Of a DNA stretch of 64,000 nt, positions 51,152 to 59,919 are shown one piece after another. Position numbers and translations under genes: made by a program. Each line of letters starts with the position of its first letter. Positions within the stretch are counted from its first letter, which is position 1. The notes under the pieces were generated by a model. It saw nothing but the letters and a program-made list of their open reading frames with translations. It did no database searches and was not told the DNA's origin. Source of the stretch: Actinoallomurus vinaceus (GTDB taxonomy: Bacteria; Actinomycetota; Actinomycetes; Streptosporangiales; Streptosporangiaceae); assembly GCF_039542055.1 (NCBI RefSeq), contig NZ_BAABHK010000003.1:558001-622000 (forward strand), written 5' to 3'.

Positions 51152-51841
51152 TCAGCGCTCCGGGCCCCATGGGCGGACGGTGGCGTCGCCGGCCGTCACG
51201 AGGCCGGACTCGTAGGCCAGGACGACGAGCTGGGCGCGGTCACGGGTGCGCAGCTTGGTCATGGCGCGGCTGACATGCGTCTTCGCCGTGGTCGGGCTGA
51301 TCACCATGTGCGCGGCGATCTCGTCGTTGGACAGGCCGCGGGCGACCAGCGCCGTCACCTCCCGCTCCCGGTTGGTGAGGGCGGCGAGCGCGTCCGGAGT
51401 GGAGGTGCGCGGACGCCGGGACACGAACTCCCTGATCAGCCGACGGGTGATGGCCGGTGCCAGCAGCGCGTCGCCGCGCGCGGCGACGCGGACGCCGTGC
51501 AGCAGGTCGGCCGGTTCGGTGTCCTTGACGAGGAAGCCGCTCGCGCCCGCGCGCAGCGCGTCGAAGACGTACTCGTCGAGCCCGTAGTTGGTCAGCATCA
51601 CGACGTGGACGCCGGCCAGGCGCTCGTCGGCCGTGATCCGCCGGGTCGCCTCGATACCGTCGACCACGGGCATCTGAACGTCGACGAGGGCGACGTCGGG
51701 CCGGTGCCGAAGGGCCAGTGCGACGGCCTCCTCGCCGTTCGCCGCCTCGCCGACGACCTCGATGTCGTCCTCGGCCTGGAGAAGGGCACGGAATCCCGCA
51801 CGGATGAGCGCCTGGTCGTCGGCGAGCAGCACCCGGATCAC
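51152..51841 (-). CDS. NarL/LuxR-type response regulator
   Basis: 229 residues. Receiver with acidic pair LADDQ, phospho-acceptor Asp54 (LVDVQMP), Thr in VVMLTNY and Lys in FLVKD; C-terminal LuxR HTH (ALTNREREVTALVARGLSNDEIAAHMVISPTTAKTHVSRAMTKL). GTG 51841 overlaps the kinase stop (GTGA). Forms a two-component pair with the upstream kinase. Confidence 0.95.
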   Translation of the reverse strand: MIRVLLADDQALIRAGFRALLQAEDDIEVVGEAANGEEAVALALRHRPDVALVDVQMPVVDGIEATRRITADERLAGVHVVMLTNYGLDEYVFDALRAGASGFLVKDTEPADLLHGVRVAARGDALLAPAITRRLIREFVSRRPRTSTPDALAALTNREREVTALVARGLSNDEIAAHMVISPTTAKTHVSRAMTKLRTRDRAQLVVLAYESGLVTAGDATVRPWGPER

Positions 51842-53268
51842 GGCGCCTCCCGCCCGGCCCGGGCCCCGGCAATGTTCCCAACCGCAGTCTCGGCGCCGGT
51901 CGCGCCCCCGGCGGCAGCCCCGGTCCCGGTTCCGGCAATGCTCCCGCCCGCAGTCCCGGCGCCGGCCGCGCTCCCGGCCATGCCCTCCGCGGCAGCCCCG
52001 GCCGCGGCAATGCTCCCGGCCTCGGTCCCGTCTTCGGTCGCGCTCCCGGCCCCGGTGCGGGCGGTGACGGTCGGGTTTCCGGGGCCGTCGCCGTCCGACG
52101 GTGGCTCCGGCGGGTCGCCCAGGGGCAGCTCGGCGCGTACGGTGAACCCTCCTTCCGGGCGGGGCGCGGTGCTGAGCCACCCGCCTAGGGCGGTGACCCG
52201 TTCCCGCATGCCGGTCAGGCCGACGCCGGGTGTCGGAGTCGTCCCGGGCCGTGCCCGGCCGTCGTCGTCGATCTGGACGGTGAGCGTGTCCGCGCCGTAG
52301 TCGAGGCGCACCGACGCGGACGCGGCGCCGGAGTGCCGGGCGACGTTGGTCAGCGCCTCCTGCACGATCCGGTAGGCCGCACGGTCGACGGCGGACGGCA
52401 GCTCGCGGGTCCGGCCCGCGATGGTCAGGTCGGCCCGCAGGCCGGCGGAGCAGGCCCGCCGCAGGAGCTGCGGCAGCCGGTTCAGTCCGCTGCCGGCGTT
52501 CTCGCCGTCCGCGGTCTCGCCGTCGGGCTCGCGCAGCACCTCGAGCGTCGCCCGCAGCTCGCGCATCGCCTCGCCGCTGGCCTCCTGGATGGCCAGCAGC
52601 GCCTCCGGGACCTCCTCGCCGCGTTTGCGGGCGAGGTGGATCGCCACCCCGGCCTGGACCTTCACGATGGAGATGCTGTGGGTGAGCGAGTCGTGCAGTT
52701 CGCGGGCGATCCGCAGGCGTTCCTCGCCGGCGCGGCGCAGCGCCATCTCCTCCCGGGTGCGTTCGGCCTCCGCCGCCCGCTGCCGCGCCTCGTGGACGTA
52801 GGCGTCCCACTGCCGGAAGGCGCCGCCCATCATCACGCTGGCGACCAGCCAGCCGACGAGCAGGAACCGGTCCTGAACCACCTGCCGGACCGGTTCGCCA
52901 TGGTGCAGCGTCAGGTCCGTGACCACGACGATGACGAGGGCGGCCATGGGCACCGGGACGGCGATCCGGCGCCCGGCGCGGGCCGCGATGAACAGCGCCA
53001 CCATCACCGGCTCGGCGGCGGCCACGCCCGGATATCCGCGGACGAGGTAGACGAGGACGCACGCGGTGGTGACGAGGAGGACGGCGACCGGCGACCGGCG
53101 GCGTACGAGGAGCGCGGCGGACCCGGCCAGCAGGAGCAGGTAGCCGAGGGCGTCCAGGCCGGTACGCCCGGGAGGCGCGATCGCGGCACCGATCAGGGCG
53201 AAGGCGCCGACGGCCGTCGATACGAGCAGATCGGAGACCGGCGGACGCAGCCGGTGCTGGAGTCCCAT
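51838..53268 (-). CDS. Sensor histidine kinase (HisKA_3) with repetitive tail
   Basis: 476 residues. About five N-terminal membrane helices, a coiled linker (about 150-185), phospho-acceptor His192 in RELHDSLTHS, then the ATPase domain (QEALTNVARHSGAASASVRL, DDDGRARPGTTPTPGVGLTGMRERV). From about residue 385 a 90-residue Gly/Ala-rich tail follows; its DNA contains three copies of a 69-72-bp repeat (GGCAATGYTCCC at about 51868, 51940 and 52009). The tail is not part of the kinase fold. Confidence 0.93.
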   Translation of the reverse strand: MGLQHRLRPPVSDLLVSTAVGAFALIGAAIAPPGRTGLDALGYLLLLAGSAALLVRRRSPVAVLLVTTACVLVYLVRGYPGVAAAEPVMVALFIAARAGRRIAVPVPMAALVIVVVTDLTLHHGEPVRQVVQDRFLLVGWLVASVMMGGAFRQWDAYVHEARQRAAEAERTREEMALRRAGEERLRIARELHDSLTHSISIVKVQAGVAIHLARKRGEEVPEALLAIQEASGEAMRELRATLEVLREPDGETADGENAGSGLNRLPQLLRRACSAGLRADLTIAGRTRELPSAVDRAAYRIVQEALTNVARHSGAASASVRLDYGADTLTVQIDDDGRARPGTTPTPGVGLTGMRERVTALGGWLSTAPRPEGGFTVRAELPLGDPPEPPSDGDGPGNPTVTARTGAGSATEDGTEAGSIAAAGAAAEGMAGSAAGAGTAGGSIAGTGTGAAAGGATGAETAVGNIAGARAGREAP

Positions 53269-53327
53269 TCGCGCAGCCTAAACCGAAGACTTCGCCACGG
53301 GCTCCTCCCGGATGTGGAGCAGCGCGC

Positions 53328-53343
53328 TACTCCCTCGGGAGTA
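53328..53343. promoter_or_regulatory. Perfect TACTCCC/GGGAGTA dyad upstream of the kinase operon
   Basis: TACTCCCTCGGGAGTA, 7-bp arms with a two-base centre, about 60 bp upstream of the kinase ATG and about 150 bp before the divergent oxidase. A good candidate for the cognate response regulator's site. Confidence 0.55.
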
Positions 53344-53492
53344 CGCGGGCCGTCGCTGCGCCGCGTGGGGCAGCGCGACTGCCGTCCCCCGGCCGACGAC
53401 GGCGGGGCGGCCGGGCGGCGAGCATCGGAGGCGACCGATGACGGCCGCCGTCACACCGGTGACGGCCGACACTCCCGGGGAGCGGAACGACA

Positions 53493-54893
53493 ATGACGTG
53501 GAACGCGACGACCGCGGAGCGCATCGCACACACGCTGCGCGAGGCCTTCGCCGGACTGGTGCACCTGCCCGGCGACGCGTCGTACGACGAGGCGCGGACG
53601 GCCTGGAACCTCCAGGTCGACCCGCACCCGCTGATCGTCGCCGAGGCGACCCGCCTCGACGACGTACGGGCCGCGGTCGCCGCCGCGCGCGAGCACGGCC
53701 TGCCGTTCGCCGTGCAGGCCACGGGGCACGGCACGATCGTGCCCGCCGACGGCGGCCTGTTGCTCAGGACGTCACGGATGGCGGAGGTCCGGGTCGACCC
53801 GTACCGGCGTGTCGCCCGGGTCGGCCCCGGCGCGCGCTGGTCGGACGTGATCGCGGCCGCCGCGCCGTACGATCTGGCGCCGGTGTCGGGCAGCCCGTTC
53901 GTCGGCGTGACCGGGTACACCCTCGGCGGCGGTGCGGGGTGGCTCTCCCGCAAGCACGGCTTCGCCGCCGACGGCCTGGTGCGGGCGGACGTGGTCACCG
54001 ACGAGGGCGAGCATGTCACGGCGGACGCCGACCACCACCCCGACCTGTTCTGGGCGCTGCGCGGCGGAGGCGGGAACTTCGGCGTGGTCACCGCGCTGGA
54101 GGTACGGCTGCACACCGTCGGGCGGGTGTTCGCGGGCCTCTCGCTCTACGACGGCGAGCGTGCCGCCGAGACGCTCGCCCGCTACCGGGAGTGGGCGGCC
54201 GATGAGCCCGACGAGCTGAACACCGCCGTGATGCTGATGCGGATGCCGGACGCCCCGGGGATCCCCGATCCGGTGCGCGGCCGGCCGGTCGTCGGCGTCC
54301 GGGTGTTCCACCTGGGCCCGTACGAGGAGGCCGAAGCGCGGCTCGGTCCGCTGCTGGAGGCGGCGGGGCCGCCGCTGGTCGACGGCTTCCGGGCGATGAC
54401 GTTCGGGGCGGCGAGCACGGCGATCTCCGGGGCGGCGCCGCCCCCGATGGCGGTCCGCCAGCACATCGACCTGTTCCGTGACCTGCCCGGCGCGGTGCTC
54501 GAAGCGCTGCCGGACGCGGTGTTCGGCGGGACGCCCGCGCCGGCGGTCGAGGTCCGGCACTGGGGCGGGGCGATGGCGCGGCCCGCGCCGGACGCCGGGC
54601 CGGTGGGCCACCGCGACGTGCCGTTCTCGGTGATCGTGAGCGCGCCGTACGGGCCGGGCGGCACCGGGTACGGAGACCCGGCCGTGCGGTCCGGCGTGGA
54701 CGCGGCCGTCGACGGCCTGGCCGGCCGGCTGCGCCCGTACGCCACCGGCGGGTCCTTCCTGAACTTCCTGGCCGATCCGGCCCGGACCGCGACCGCGTAC
54801 ACGCCGGAGAACCACGCGCGCCTGGCCCGGGTGAAGAAGACCTGGGACCCGGACGACCTGTTCCGCCCGGGTCACCACATCCCGCCGCTGTGA
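53493..54893 (+). CDS. FAD-linked BBE-type oxidase
   Basis: 466 residues of the PCMH/berberine-bridge family. FAD-binding part: PFAVQATGHGT, VGPGARWSDVIAAAA, GSPFVGVTGYTLGGGAGWLSRKHG (His of the usual bicovalent site is present as GHG), FWALRGGGGNFGVVTALEVRLH. C-terminal BBE element: HARLARVKKTWDPDDLFRPGHHI. Oxidises alcohols or secondary-metabolite rings in known members; substrate here unknown. Its last 16 codons and TGA are repeated in degraded form downstream. Confidence 0.92.
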   Translation: MTWNATTAERIAHTLREAFAGLVHLPGDASYDEARTAWNLQVDPHPLIVAEATRLDDVRAAVAAAREHGLPFAVQATGHGTIVPADGGLLLRTSRMAEVRVDPYRRVARVGPGARWSDVIAAAAPYDLAPVSGSPFVGVTGYTLGGGAGWLSRKHGFAADGLVRADVVTDEGEHVTADADHHPDLFWALRGGGGNFGVVTALEVRLHTVGRVFAGLSLYDGERAAETLARYREWAADEPDELNTAVMLMRMPDAPGIPDPVRGRPVVGVRVFHLGPYEEAEARLGPLLEAAGPPLVDGFRAMTFGAASTAISGAAPPPMAVRQHIDLFRDLPGAVLEALPDAVFGGTPAPAVEVRHWGGAMARPAPDAGPVGHRDVPFSVIVSAPYGPGGTGYGDPAVRSGVDAAVDGLAGRLRPYATGGSFLNFLADPARTATAYTPENHARLARVKKTWDPDDLFRPGHHIPPL

Positions 54894-55030
54894 CTCGCGG
54901 CGCGGGACCCGGACGGCCGGTCGCGTCCGAGCCACCGCGTCCCCCGCTGTGACAAGGCCGCGCGAGATCCGGACGGCCTGTCACCTCCGCGCGTCCCCTG
55001 CTGGGACAGGGCCGCGCGGCGTGGGACCCG
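54846..55030. repeat. 54-59-bp repeat copied from the BBE-oxidase 3' end
   Basis: The gene end GACCCGGACGACCTGTTCC ... CCGCTGTGA recurs as GACCCGGACGGCCGGTCGC ... CCGCTGTGA and GATCCGGACGGCCTGTCAC ... CTGCTGGGA. Stop-codon positions 54891, 54950 and 55004 give spacings of 59 and 54 bp. This fills the gap to dnaE. Confidence 0.85.
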
Positions 55031-55068
55031 CCTGACATGTCGGGCCGCCACCGGGGCGGCCCGGCCGA

Positions 55069-58000
55069 TCAGACCAGGCAGGTGGGCCCGAGGAGCTGCT
55101 TGAGGTCGCCCATCAGCGCCGGCGAGGCCGTGACCCGGAGCCTGTCGTCGAGGCGGACGACGGTGGTCCGGGGGCCGTTCTGCAGCTGCAGGTGGACCTC
55201 CGTCTGCCCGGGGTGGGCGCCCAGCACCTCCTTGAGGCTCTGCACGACCGGTGGGGTCACCCGGGTCACGGGCATCGAGACGGTGAGCGGCCGGCCGGAG
55301 TCGCTCACCGTCAGGTCCGGCTGGGTGACCTCCATGGCGATCAGCTTCGGGGTGTCCTCGCGCTTGTCGAGGCGGGCCTTGACGACGAGGATGGCGTCCT
55401 CGGCGAGCAGCGTGGAGCACAGCTGGTACGCCGACGGGAAGATCATCAGCTCGATCGCGCCCTCGAGGTCCTCGAGGGTCGTGAGCGCCCAGGAGTCGCC
55501 CTTCTTGGTGACCTTGCGCTGCAGCCCCGAGACCAGGCCGCCGACGGTGACGATCTGCCCGTCCGCCCGCTCGTCGGCGGTCAGGGCGGCGATCGAGCAG
55601 TCGACGTTGGCGGACAGGATGTGCTCGATGCCGAGCAGCGGATGGTCGGAGACGTACAGGCCGAGCATCTCGCGCTCGAACGCCAAGAGGGTGGTCTTGT
55701 CCCACTCCCCCTCCGGGATGGCGATGTCGAACGTCGTGTCCACGGCGTCGTCGCCCCCGCCGAACAGGGAGTCCTGTCCGATCGCCTCGTTGCGCTTGAT
55801 GTCGATGATCGCGTCGATGGCCTGCTCGTGGACCATCACGAGGCTCTTGCGCTCGTGCTTGAGGCTGTCGAAGGCGCCCGCCTTGACCAGCGACTCGACG
55901 ACCCGCTTGTTGCAGACCTGCGGGGGCACCTTGCGCAGGAAGTCCTGGAAGTCGGTGAAGCTGCCCTTCTCGTTACGGGCCTTGACGATCGCGTCGACGA
56001 CGTTCTCGCCGACGTTGCGGATCGCGGACAGGCCGAACAGGATCTCGGTGTCGCCCTTCGGGGTGAAGTCCGAGTCGGACTCGTTGACGTCGGGCGTGAG
56101 CACCGTGATGCCCATGCGGCGGCACTCGTTGAGGTAGAGCGCGCTCTTGTCCTTGTCGTCCTTGACCGAGGTGAGCAGCGCCGCCATGTACTCGGCGGGG
56201 TAGTTGGACTTGAGGTAGGCGGTCCAGTACGAGACGAGGCCGTACCCGGCGGTATGCGCCTTGTTGAAGGCGTAGTCGGAGAAGGGCAGCAGGATGTCCC
56301 ACAGCGCCTTGATCGCCGCGGCGGGGTAGCCGCGCTCCTGCATGCCGGACTCGAAGGTGGCGTACTGCTTGTCCAGCTCCGACTTCTTCTTCTTGCCCAT
56401 CGCGCGGCGGAGCAGGTCCGCCTGTCCGAGGCTGTAGCCCGCGACCTTCTGCGCGATGGCCATGACCTGCTCCTGATAGACGATCAGGCCGTAGGTCGTG
56501 TCGAGGATGTCCTTGAGCGGCTCTTCCAGCTTCTCGTGGATCGGGGTGATCGGCTGCTGGCCGTTCTTGCGCAGCGCGTAGTTGGTGTGGGAGTTCGCGC
56601 CCATCGGGCCGGGGCGGTACAGCGCGAGGGCCGCGGAGATGTCCTCGAAGTTGTCGGGGCGCATCAGCCGCAGGAGCGAGCGCATGCCGCCGCCGTCCAG
56701 CTGGAAGATGCCGAGCGTGTCGCCGCGGGCCAGCAGCTCGTACGCCTTCTTGTTGTCGAGCGGGAGCTTCAGCAGGTCGAGTTCGACGCCCTTGTTGGCC
56801 TTGATGGCCTTCAGCGCGTCCTGCATGATCGTCAGGTTGCGCAGGCCCAGGAAGTCCATCTTCAGCAGGCCGAGCGTCTCGCAGGTCGGATAGTCGAACT
56901 GCGTGATGATCACACCGTCGGAGTCACGGCGCATGATCGGAATGTGGTCGGTCAGCGGCTCCGCCGACATGATCACACCGGCGGCGTGCACACCGGTCTG
57001 GCGGATCAGGCCCTCCAGGCCCTGCGCCAGATCCATGATCTGCTTGACGTCGGTCTCTTCCTCGTACAGCTTGCGCAGCTCGCCGGCCTCGCCGTACCGC
57101 GGGTGCTTGTCGTCGAAGATCCCCGACAGCGGGATGTCCTTGCCCATCACGGCGGGCGGGAACGCCTTGGAGATGCGGTCGCCCAGGGCGTACGGGAAGC
57201 CGAGGACGCGGCCCGCGTCCTTGATCGCGGCCTTCGCCTTAATGGTGCCGAAGGTGGCGATCATGGAGACCTTGTCGGCGCCCCACTTCTCGGTGACGTA
57301 GCGGATCGCGTCGGCGCGCCCACGCTCGTCGAAGTCGACGTCGATATCGGGCATGGACACGCGGTCGGGGTTGAGGAACCGCTCGAAGATCAGACCGTGC
57401 GGGAGCGGGTCCAGGTCGGTGATGCCCATCGCGTACGCGACGAGCGACCCGGCGGCCGACCCACGGCCCGGGCCCACCGCGATGCCGTTGTTCTTCGACC
57501 ACATGATGAAGTCGGCGACGACGAGGAAGTACGAGGGGAACCCCATCTGGCAGATGACGTCCATCTCGTACTCGGCCTGCTTGCGGTGCTCCTCGTCGAT
57601 CCCCTCGGGGAAGCGCCGCTCCATGCCCCGCCAGACCTCTTTGCGGAACCACGACTCCTCGGACTCGCCCTCCGGCACCGGGAAGCGCGGCATGAGGTTG
57701 TGGTACTCGAACATGCCGGACGGGTCGACGCGTTCGGCGACGAGGAGGGTGTTGCGGCAGCCTTCGGCCCAGATGTCAGAGGTGTCGACCGCCCGCATCT
57801 CGTCGGCGGTCTTGAGGTAGTAGCCGGAGCCGTCGAACTTGAAGCGGCCCGGGTCGGACAGCTGCTTGCCGGTCTGGATGCACAGCAGCGCGTCGTGGGC
57901 GGACGCCTCGGACTCGCGCGTGTAGTGGGAGTCGTTGGTGACGACGGGCGGGATGCCGAGCTTCTTGCTGATCTCGATGAGCCCGTCACGGACCCGGCGC

Positions 58001-58593
58001 TCGATGTCGAGACCGTGGTCCATGACCTCCAGGAAGTAGTTGTCCTTGCCGAACAGCTCCTGGTACTTGGCGGCGGCCTCCAGGGCCTTGTCGAAGTGGC
58101 CGAGGCGCAGCCGCGTCTGGACCTCACCGGAGGGGCAGCCGGTGGTGGCCATCAGGCCGGCCGAGTGCTCGGCCAGCAGCTCGAAGTCCATCCGGGCCCA
58201 CTTGCGGATGAACCCCTCCGTGTAGGCGCGGCTCGTCAGCTTGAACAGGTTGTGCAGGCCCTCGGCGTTCCTCGCCCAGATCGTCTTGTGGGTGTAGTGG
58301 CCGCCACCGGAGACGTCGTCGCCCTTCTGGCTGGGCTCACCCCAGCGCACCGGCTGCTTGTGGAACCGGGATTCGGGAGCGACGTAGGCCTCGATGCCGA
58401 CGATGGGGGTCACACCGGCGGCCGTGGCCTGCTTGTAGAAGTCGTAGGCACCGTGGGTGTTGCCGTGGTCGGTCATCGCGACGGCCGGCATCTTCTGCCG
58501 CTCGACCTCGGCGAACATCTCCTTGAGACGGGCCGCTCCGTCGAGCATGGAGTACTCGGTGTGCACATGCAGATGCACGAACGAGTCACTCAT
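55069..58593 (-). CDS. dnaE: DNA polymerase III alpha subunit
   Basis: Replicative polymerase, 1174 residues, normal length for actinobacterial DnaE1. N-terminal PHP domain (FVHLHVHTEYSMLDGAARL, MTDHGNTHGAYDFY, TGCPSGEV, NDSHY), then the polymerase core with catalytic carboxylates in MPDIDVDFDERGR, GPGRGSAAGSLVAYAMGITDLDPL, and fingers FNKAHTAGYGLVSYWTAYLKSNYP; C-terminal OB fold (VTVGGLVSGLQRKVTKKGDSWALTTLED). ATG 58593 behind GAAGGAGG. Confidence 0.98.
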   Translation of the reverse strand: MSDSFVHLHVHTEYSMLDGAARLKEMFAEVERQKMPAVAMTDHGNTHGAYDFYKQATAAGVTPIVGIEAYVAPESRFHKQPVRWGEPSQKGDDVSGGGHYTHKTIWARNAEGLHNLFKLTSRAYTEGFIRKWARMDFELLAEHSAGLMATTGCPSGEVQTRLRLGHFDKALEAAAKYQELFGKDNYFLEVMDHGLDIERRVRDGLIEISKKLGIPPVVTNDSHYTRESEASAHDALLCIQTGKQLSDPGRFKFDGSGYYLKTADEMRAVDTSDIWAEGCRNTLLVAERVDPSGMFEYHNLMPRFPVPEGESEESWFRKEVWRGMERRFPEGIDEEHRKQAEYEMDVICQMGFPSYFLVVADFIMWSKNNGIAVGPGRGSAAGSLVAYAMGITDLDPLPHGLIFERFLNPDRVSMPDIDVDFDERGRADAIRYVTEKWGADKVSMIATFGTIKAKAAIKDAGRVLGFPYALGDRISKAFPPAVMGKDIPLSGIFDDKHPRYGEAGELRKLYEEETDVKQIMDLAQGLEGLIRQTGVHAAGVIMSAEPLTDHIPIMRRDSDGVIITQFDYPTCETLGLLKMDFLGLRNLTIMQDALKAIKANKGVELDLLKLPLDNKKAYELLARGDTLGIFQLDGGGMRSLLRLMRPDNFEDISAALALYRPGPMGANSHTNYALRKNGQQPITPIHEKLEEPLKDILDTTYGLIVYQEQVMAIAQKVAGYSLGQADLLRRAMGKKKKSELDKQYATFESGMQERGYPAAAIKALWDILLPFSDYAFNKAHTAGYGLVSYWTAYLKSNYPAEYMAALLTSVKDDKDKSALYLNECRRMGITVLTPDVNESDSDFTPKGDTEILFGLSAIRNVGENVVDAIVKARNEKGSFTDFQDFLRKVPPQVCNKRVVESLVKAGAFDSLKHERKSLVMVHEQAIDAIIDIKRNEAIGQDSLFGGGDDAVDTTFDIAIPEGEWDKTTLLAFEREMLGLYVSDHPLLGIEHILSANVDCSIAALTADERADGQIVTVGGLVSGLQRKVTKKGDSWALTTLEDLEGAIELMIFPSAYQLCSTLLAEDAILVVKARLDKREDTPKLIAMEVTQPDLTVSDSGRPLTVSMPVTRVTPPVVQSLKEVLGAHPGQTEVHLQLQNGPRTTVVRLDDRLRVTASPALMGDLKQLLGPTCLV

Positions 58594-58981
58594 GCGCGAT
58601 GCGCCTCCTTCAGGCATGCGACGCCCCGCGTGCCCGGAGCACGCGCCGCGTCGGAAGTCGTCGTCTGGGGGTGAGAGCCGGCCGGAAGCCGGGTCCCCTG
58701 AGCCTAACGGTGCCACCGGGATCATCGGGGCTCGACACTCCGGATGTCCGGTTTATACCTATTTTCGGTCGGCGATGCCTTCCCTTCCAGGCGACGCCTG
58801 CCGTGCGCGGCCGGCGGGCCGGCCGGCGGCGGTTGCCTCATCTACCAGGGTCTACCTCATTTCAGCCAGGGAATCGACCGACTTCGTGTCGCGGCTCGAA
58901 CACGCTCCGCGAGCTTGTAAGGTCGATGGCCGTATTGCGGTTTCGGGGGGAGCGAAAACCAGACTGCAGTTCGGAGGCTGT
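58594..58981. other. Intergenic region between dnaE and the permease remnant
   Basis: 388 bp between divergent genes with no supported coding frame. It presumably holds both promoters. No strong dyad is noticed. Confidence 0.5.
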
Positions 58982-59296
58982 GTGTCGACAGCACTGGATC
59001 ACCAGGGCACGACGTCCGACAACGAGAACTCCGGCTATGCCCAGTCCCTGGGCAACCGGCAGGTGAAGATGATCGCCATCGGAGGGGCGATCGGCGTCGG
59101 CCTGTTCCTCGGAGCGGGCGGCAGGATGGCCGCCGCCGGGCCCGGGCTCGTCCTCTCCTACGCCCTCTGTGGCATGGCGGCGTTCTTCGTCATGCGCGCC
59201 CTCGGCGAACTGGTCCTGCACCAGCCCCGCAGCTTCGTCCCCAACGCCTAGGAGTTCATCGACCCGTGGGCATGGTGGCGAACTGCCGAAGTTTAA
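58982..59296 (+). pseudogene. Truncated amino-acid permease (APC family) remnant
   Basis: GTG-initiated 89-residue N-terminus of a GABA/asparagine permease-like protein: YAQSLGNRQVKMIAIGGAIGVGLFLGAGGRMAAAGPGLVLSYALCG then ELVLHQPRSFVPNA. It ends at TAG 59249-59251. Beyond the TAG the same frame reads EFIDPWAWW, like the permease consensus, for 14 codons before the insertion element begins. The remaining eleven or so helices are not found on the other side. So it carries a nonsense codon plus loss of its 3' part. Confidence 0.85.
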
Positions 59297-59334
59297 CTGT
59301 GCACGACTGCGCACGGTGCGACTTCGGTTACACT

Positions 59335-59919
59335 ATGTTGTTGGGTGTGAATTCGACGGAGTGGGCACGAGTGCAGAGGATCGGTCCCTGCGCCGCTTAC
59401 CGCTGGTTCCGTCAAGGCACGCTGCCGATTCCGGCTCAGCGGGGTCCGCGTACAACCGTGGTGAACATCTACACCGTCGCTGCGCCGGATGCCGTGGGCG
59501 GTCTCGGGCTGTACGCCCATGTTTCCTCCCACGATCAGAAGCCAGACCTAGAGCGCCGGGTCGCCCGTCTGTCGCAGTGGGCAGCCAAGGAAGAGCACCG
59601 CGTCGTGCGGGTCGAGTCCGAAATCGCCTCTGGAATAAACGGCTCCCGTTCCAAGGCCCGACTGCGGCTGGCCGGCTCGGACGTGACCACGATCGTGGTG
59701 GAATACGCGGACCGCCTCGGTTGGATGGATGTGGAACTGGTCGAGGCAGCGCTGGTCGGGCATGGCCGTCGTCCGATGGCCCTGGACGACGGTGCGGTTG
59801 AAGACGATCTGGTGCGGAACATGGGGCAGGCGCTGACGTCGTTGTTCGCCCGCCCGTGTGGCCGTCGTTCGGCGCGGAACCGTGCCGGCACGGTGCTGGA
59901 GGCGGCCCGGCATGGCTGA
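59335..59919 (+). CDS. tnpA: IS607 serine recombinase TnpA
   Basis: About 194 residues: N-terminal MerR-like helix-turn-helix (EWARVQRIGPCAAYRWFRQGTLP) and resolvase catalytic domain (GLYAHVSSHDQKPDLERRVARLSQWA, with catalytic Ser; NGSRSKARLRL, VVEYADRLGWMDVELVEAAL, DDGAVEDDLVRNM). Several usually constant positions differ (AHVSS for ARVSS, DRLGWM for DRLGRM, RPCGRRSARN for RLYGRRSARN), hinting at decay. ATG 59335 or GTG 59347. Confidence 0.85.
   Translation: MLLGVNSTEWARVQRIGPCAAYRWFRQGTLPIPAQRGPRTTVVNIYTVAAPDAVGGLGLYAHVSSHDQKPDLERRVARLSQWAAKEEHRVVRVESEIASGINGSRSKARLRLAGSDVTTIVVEYADRLGWMDVELVEAALVGHGRRPMALDDGAVEDDLVRNMGQALTSLFARPCGRRSARNRAGTVLEAARHG

Noticed and set aside
55192..58674. 1160-codon plus-strand frame opposite dnaE
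   Set aside because: Full antisense shadow of dnaE; no start context or domain.
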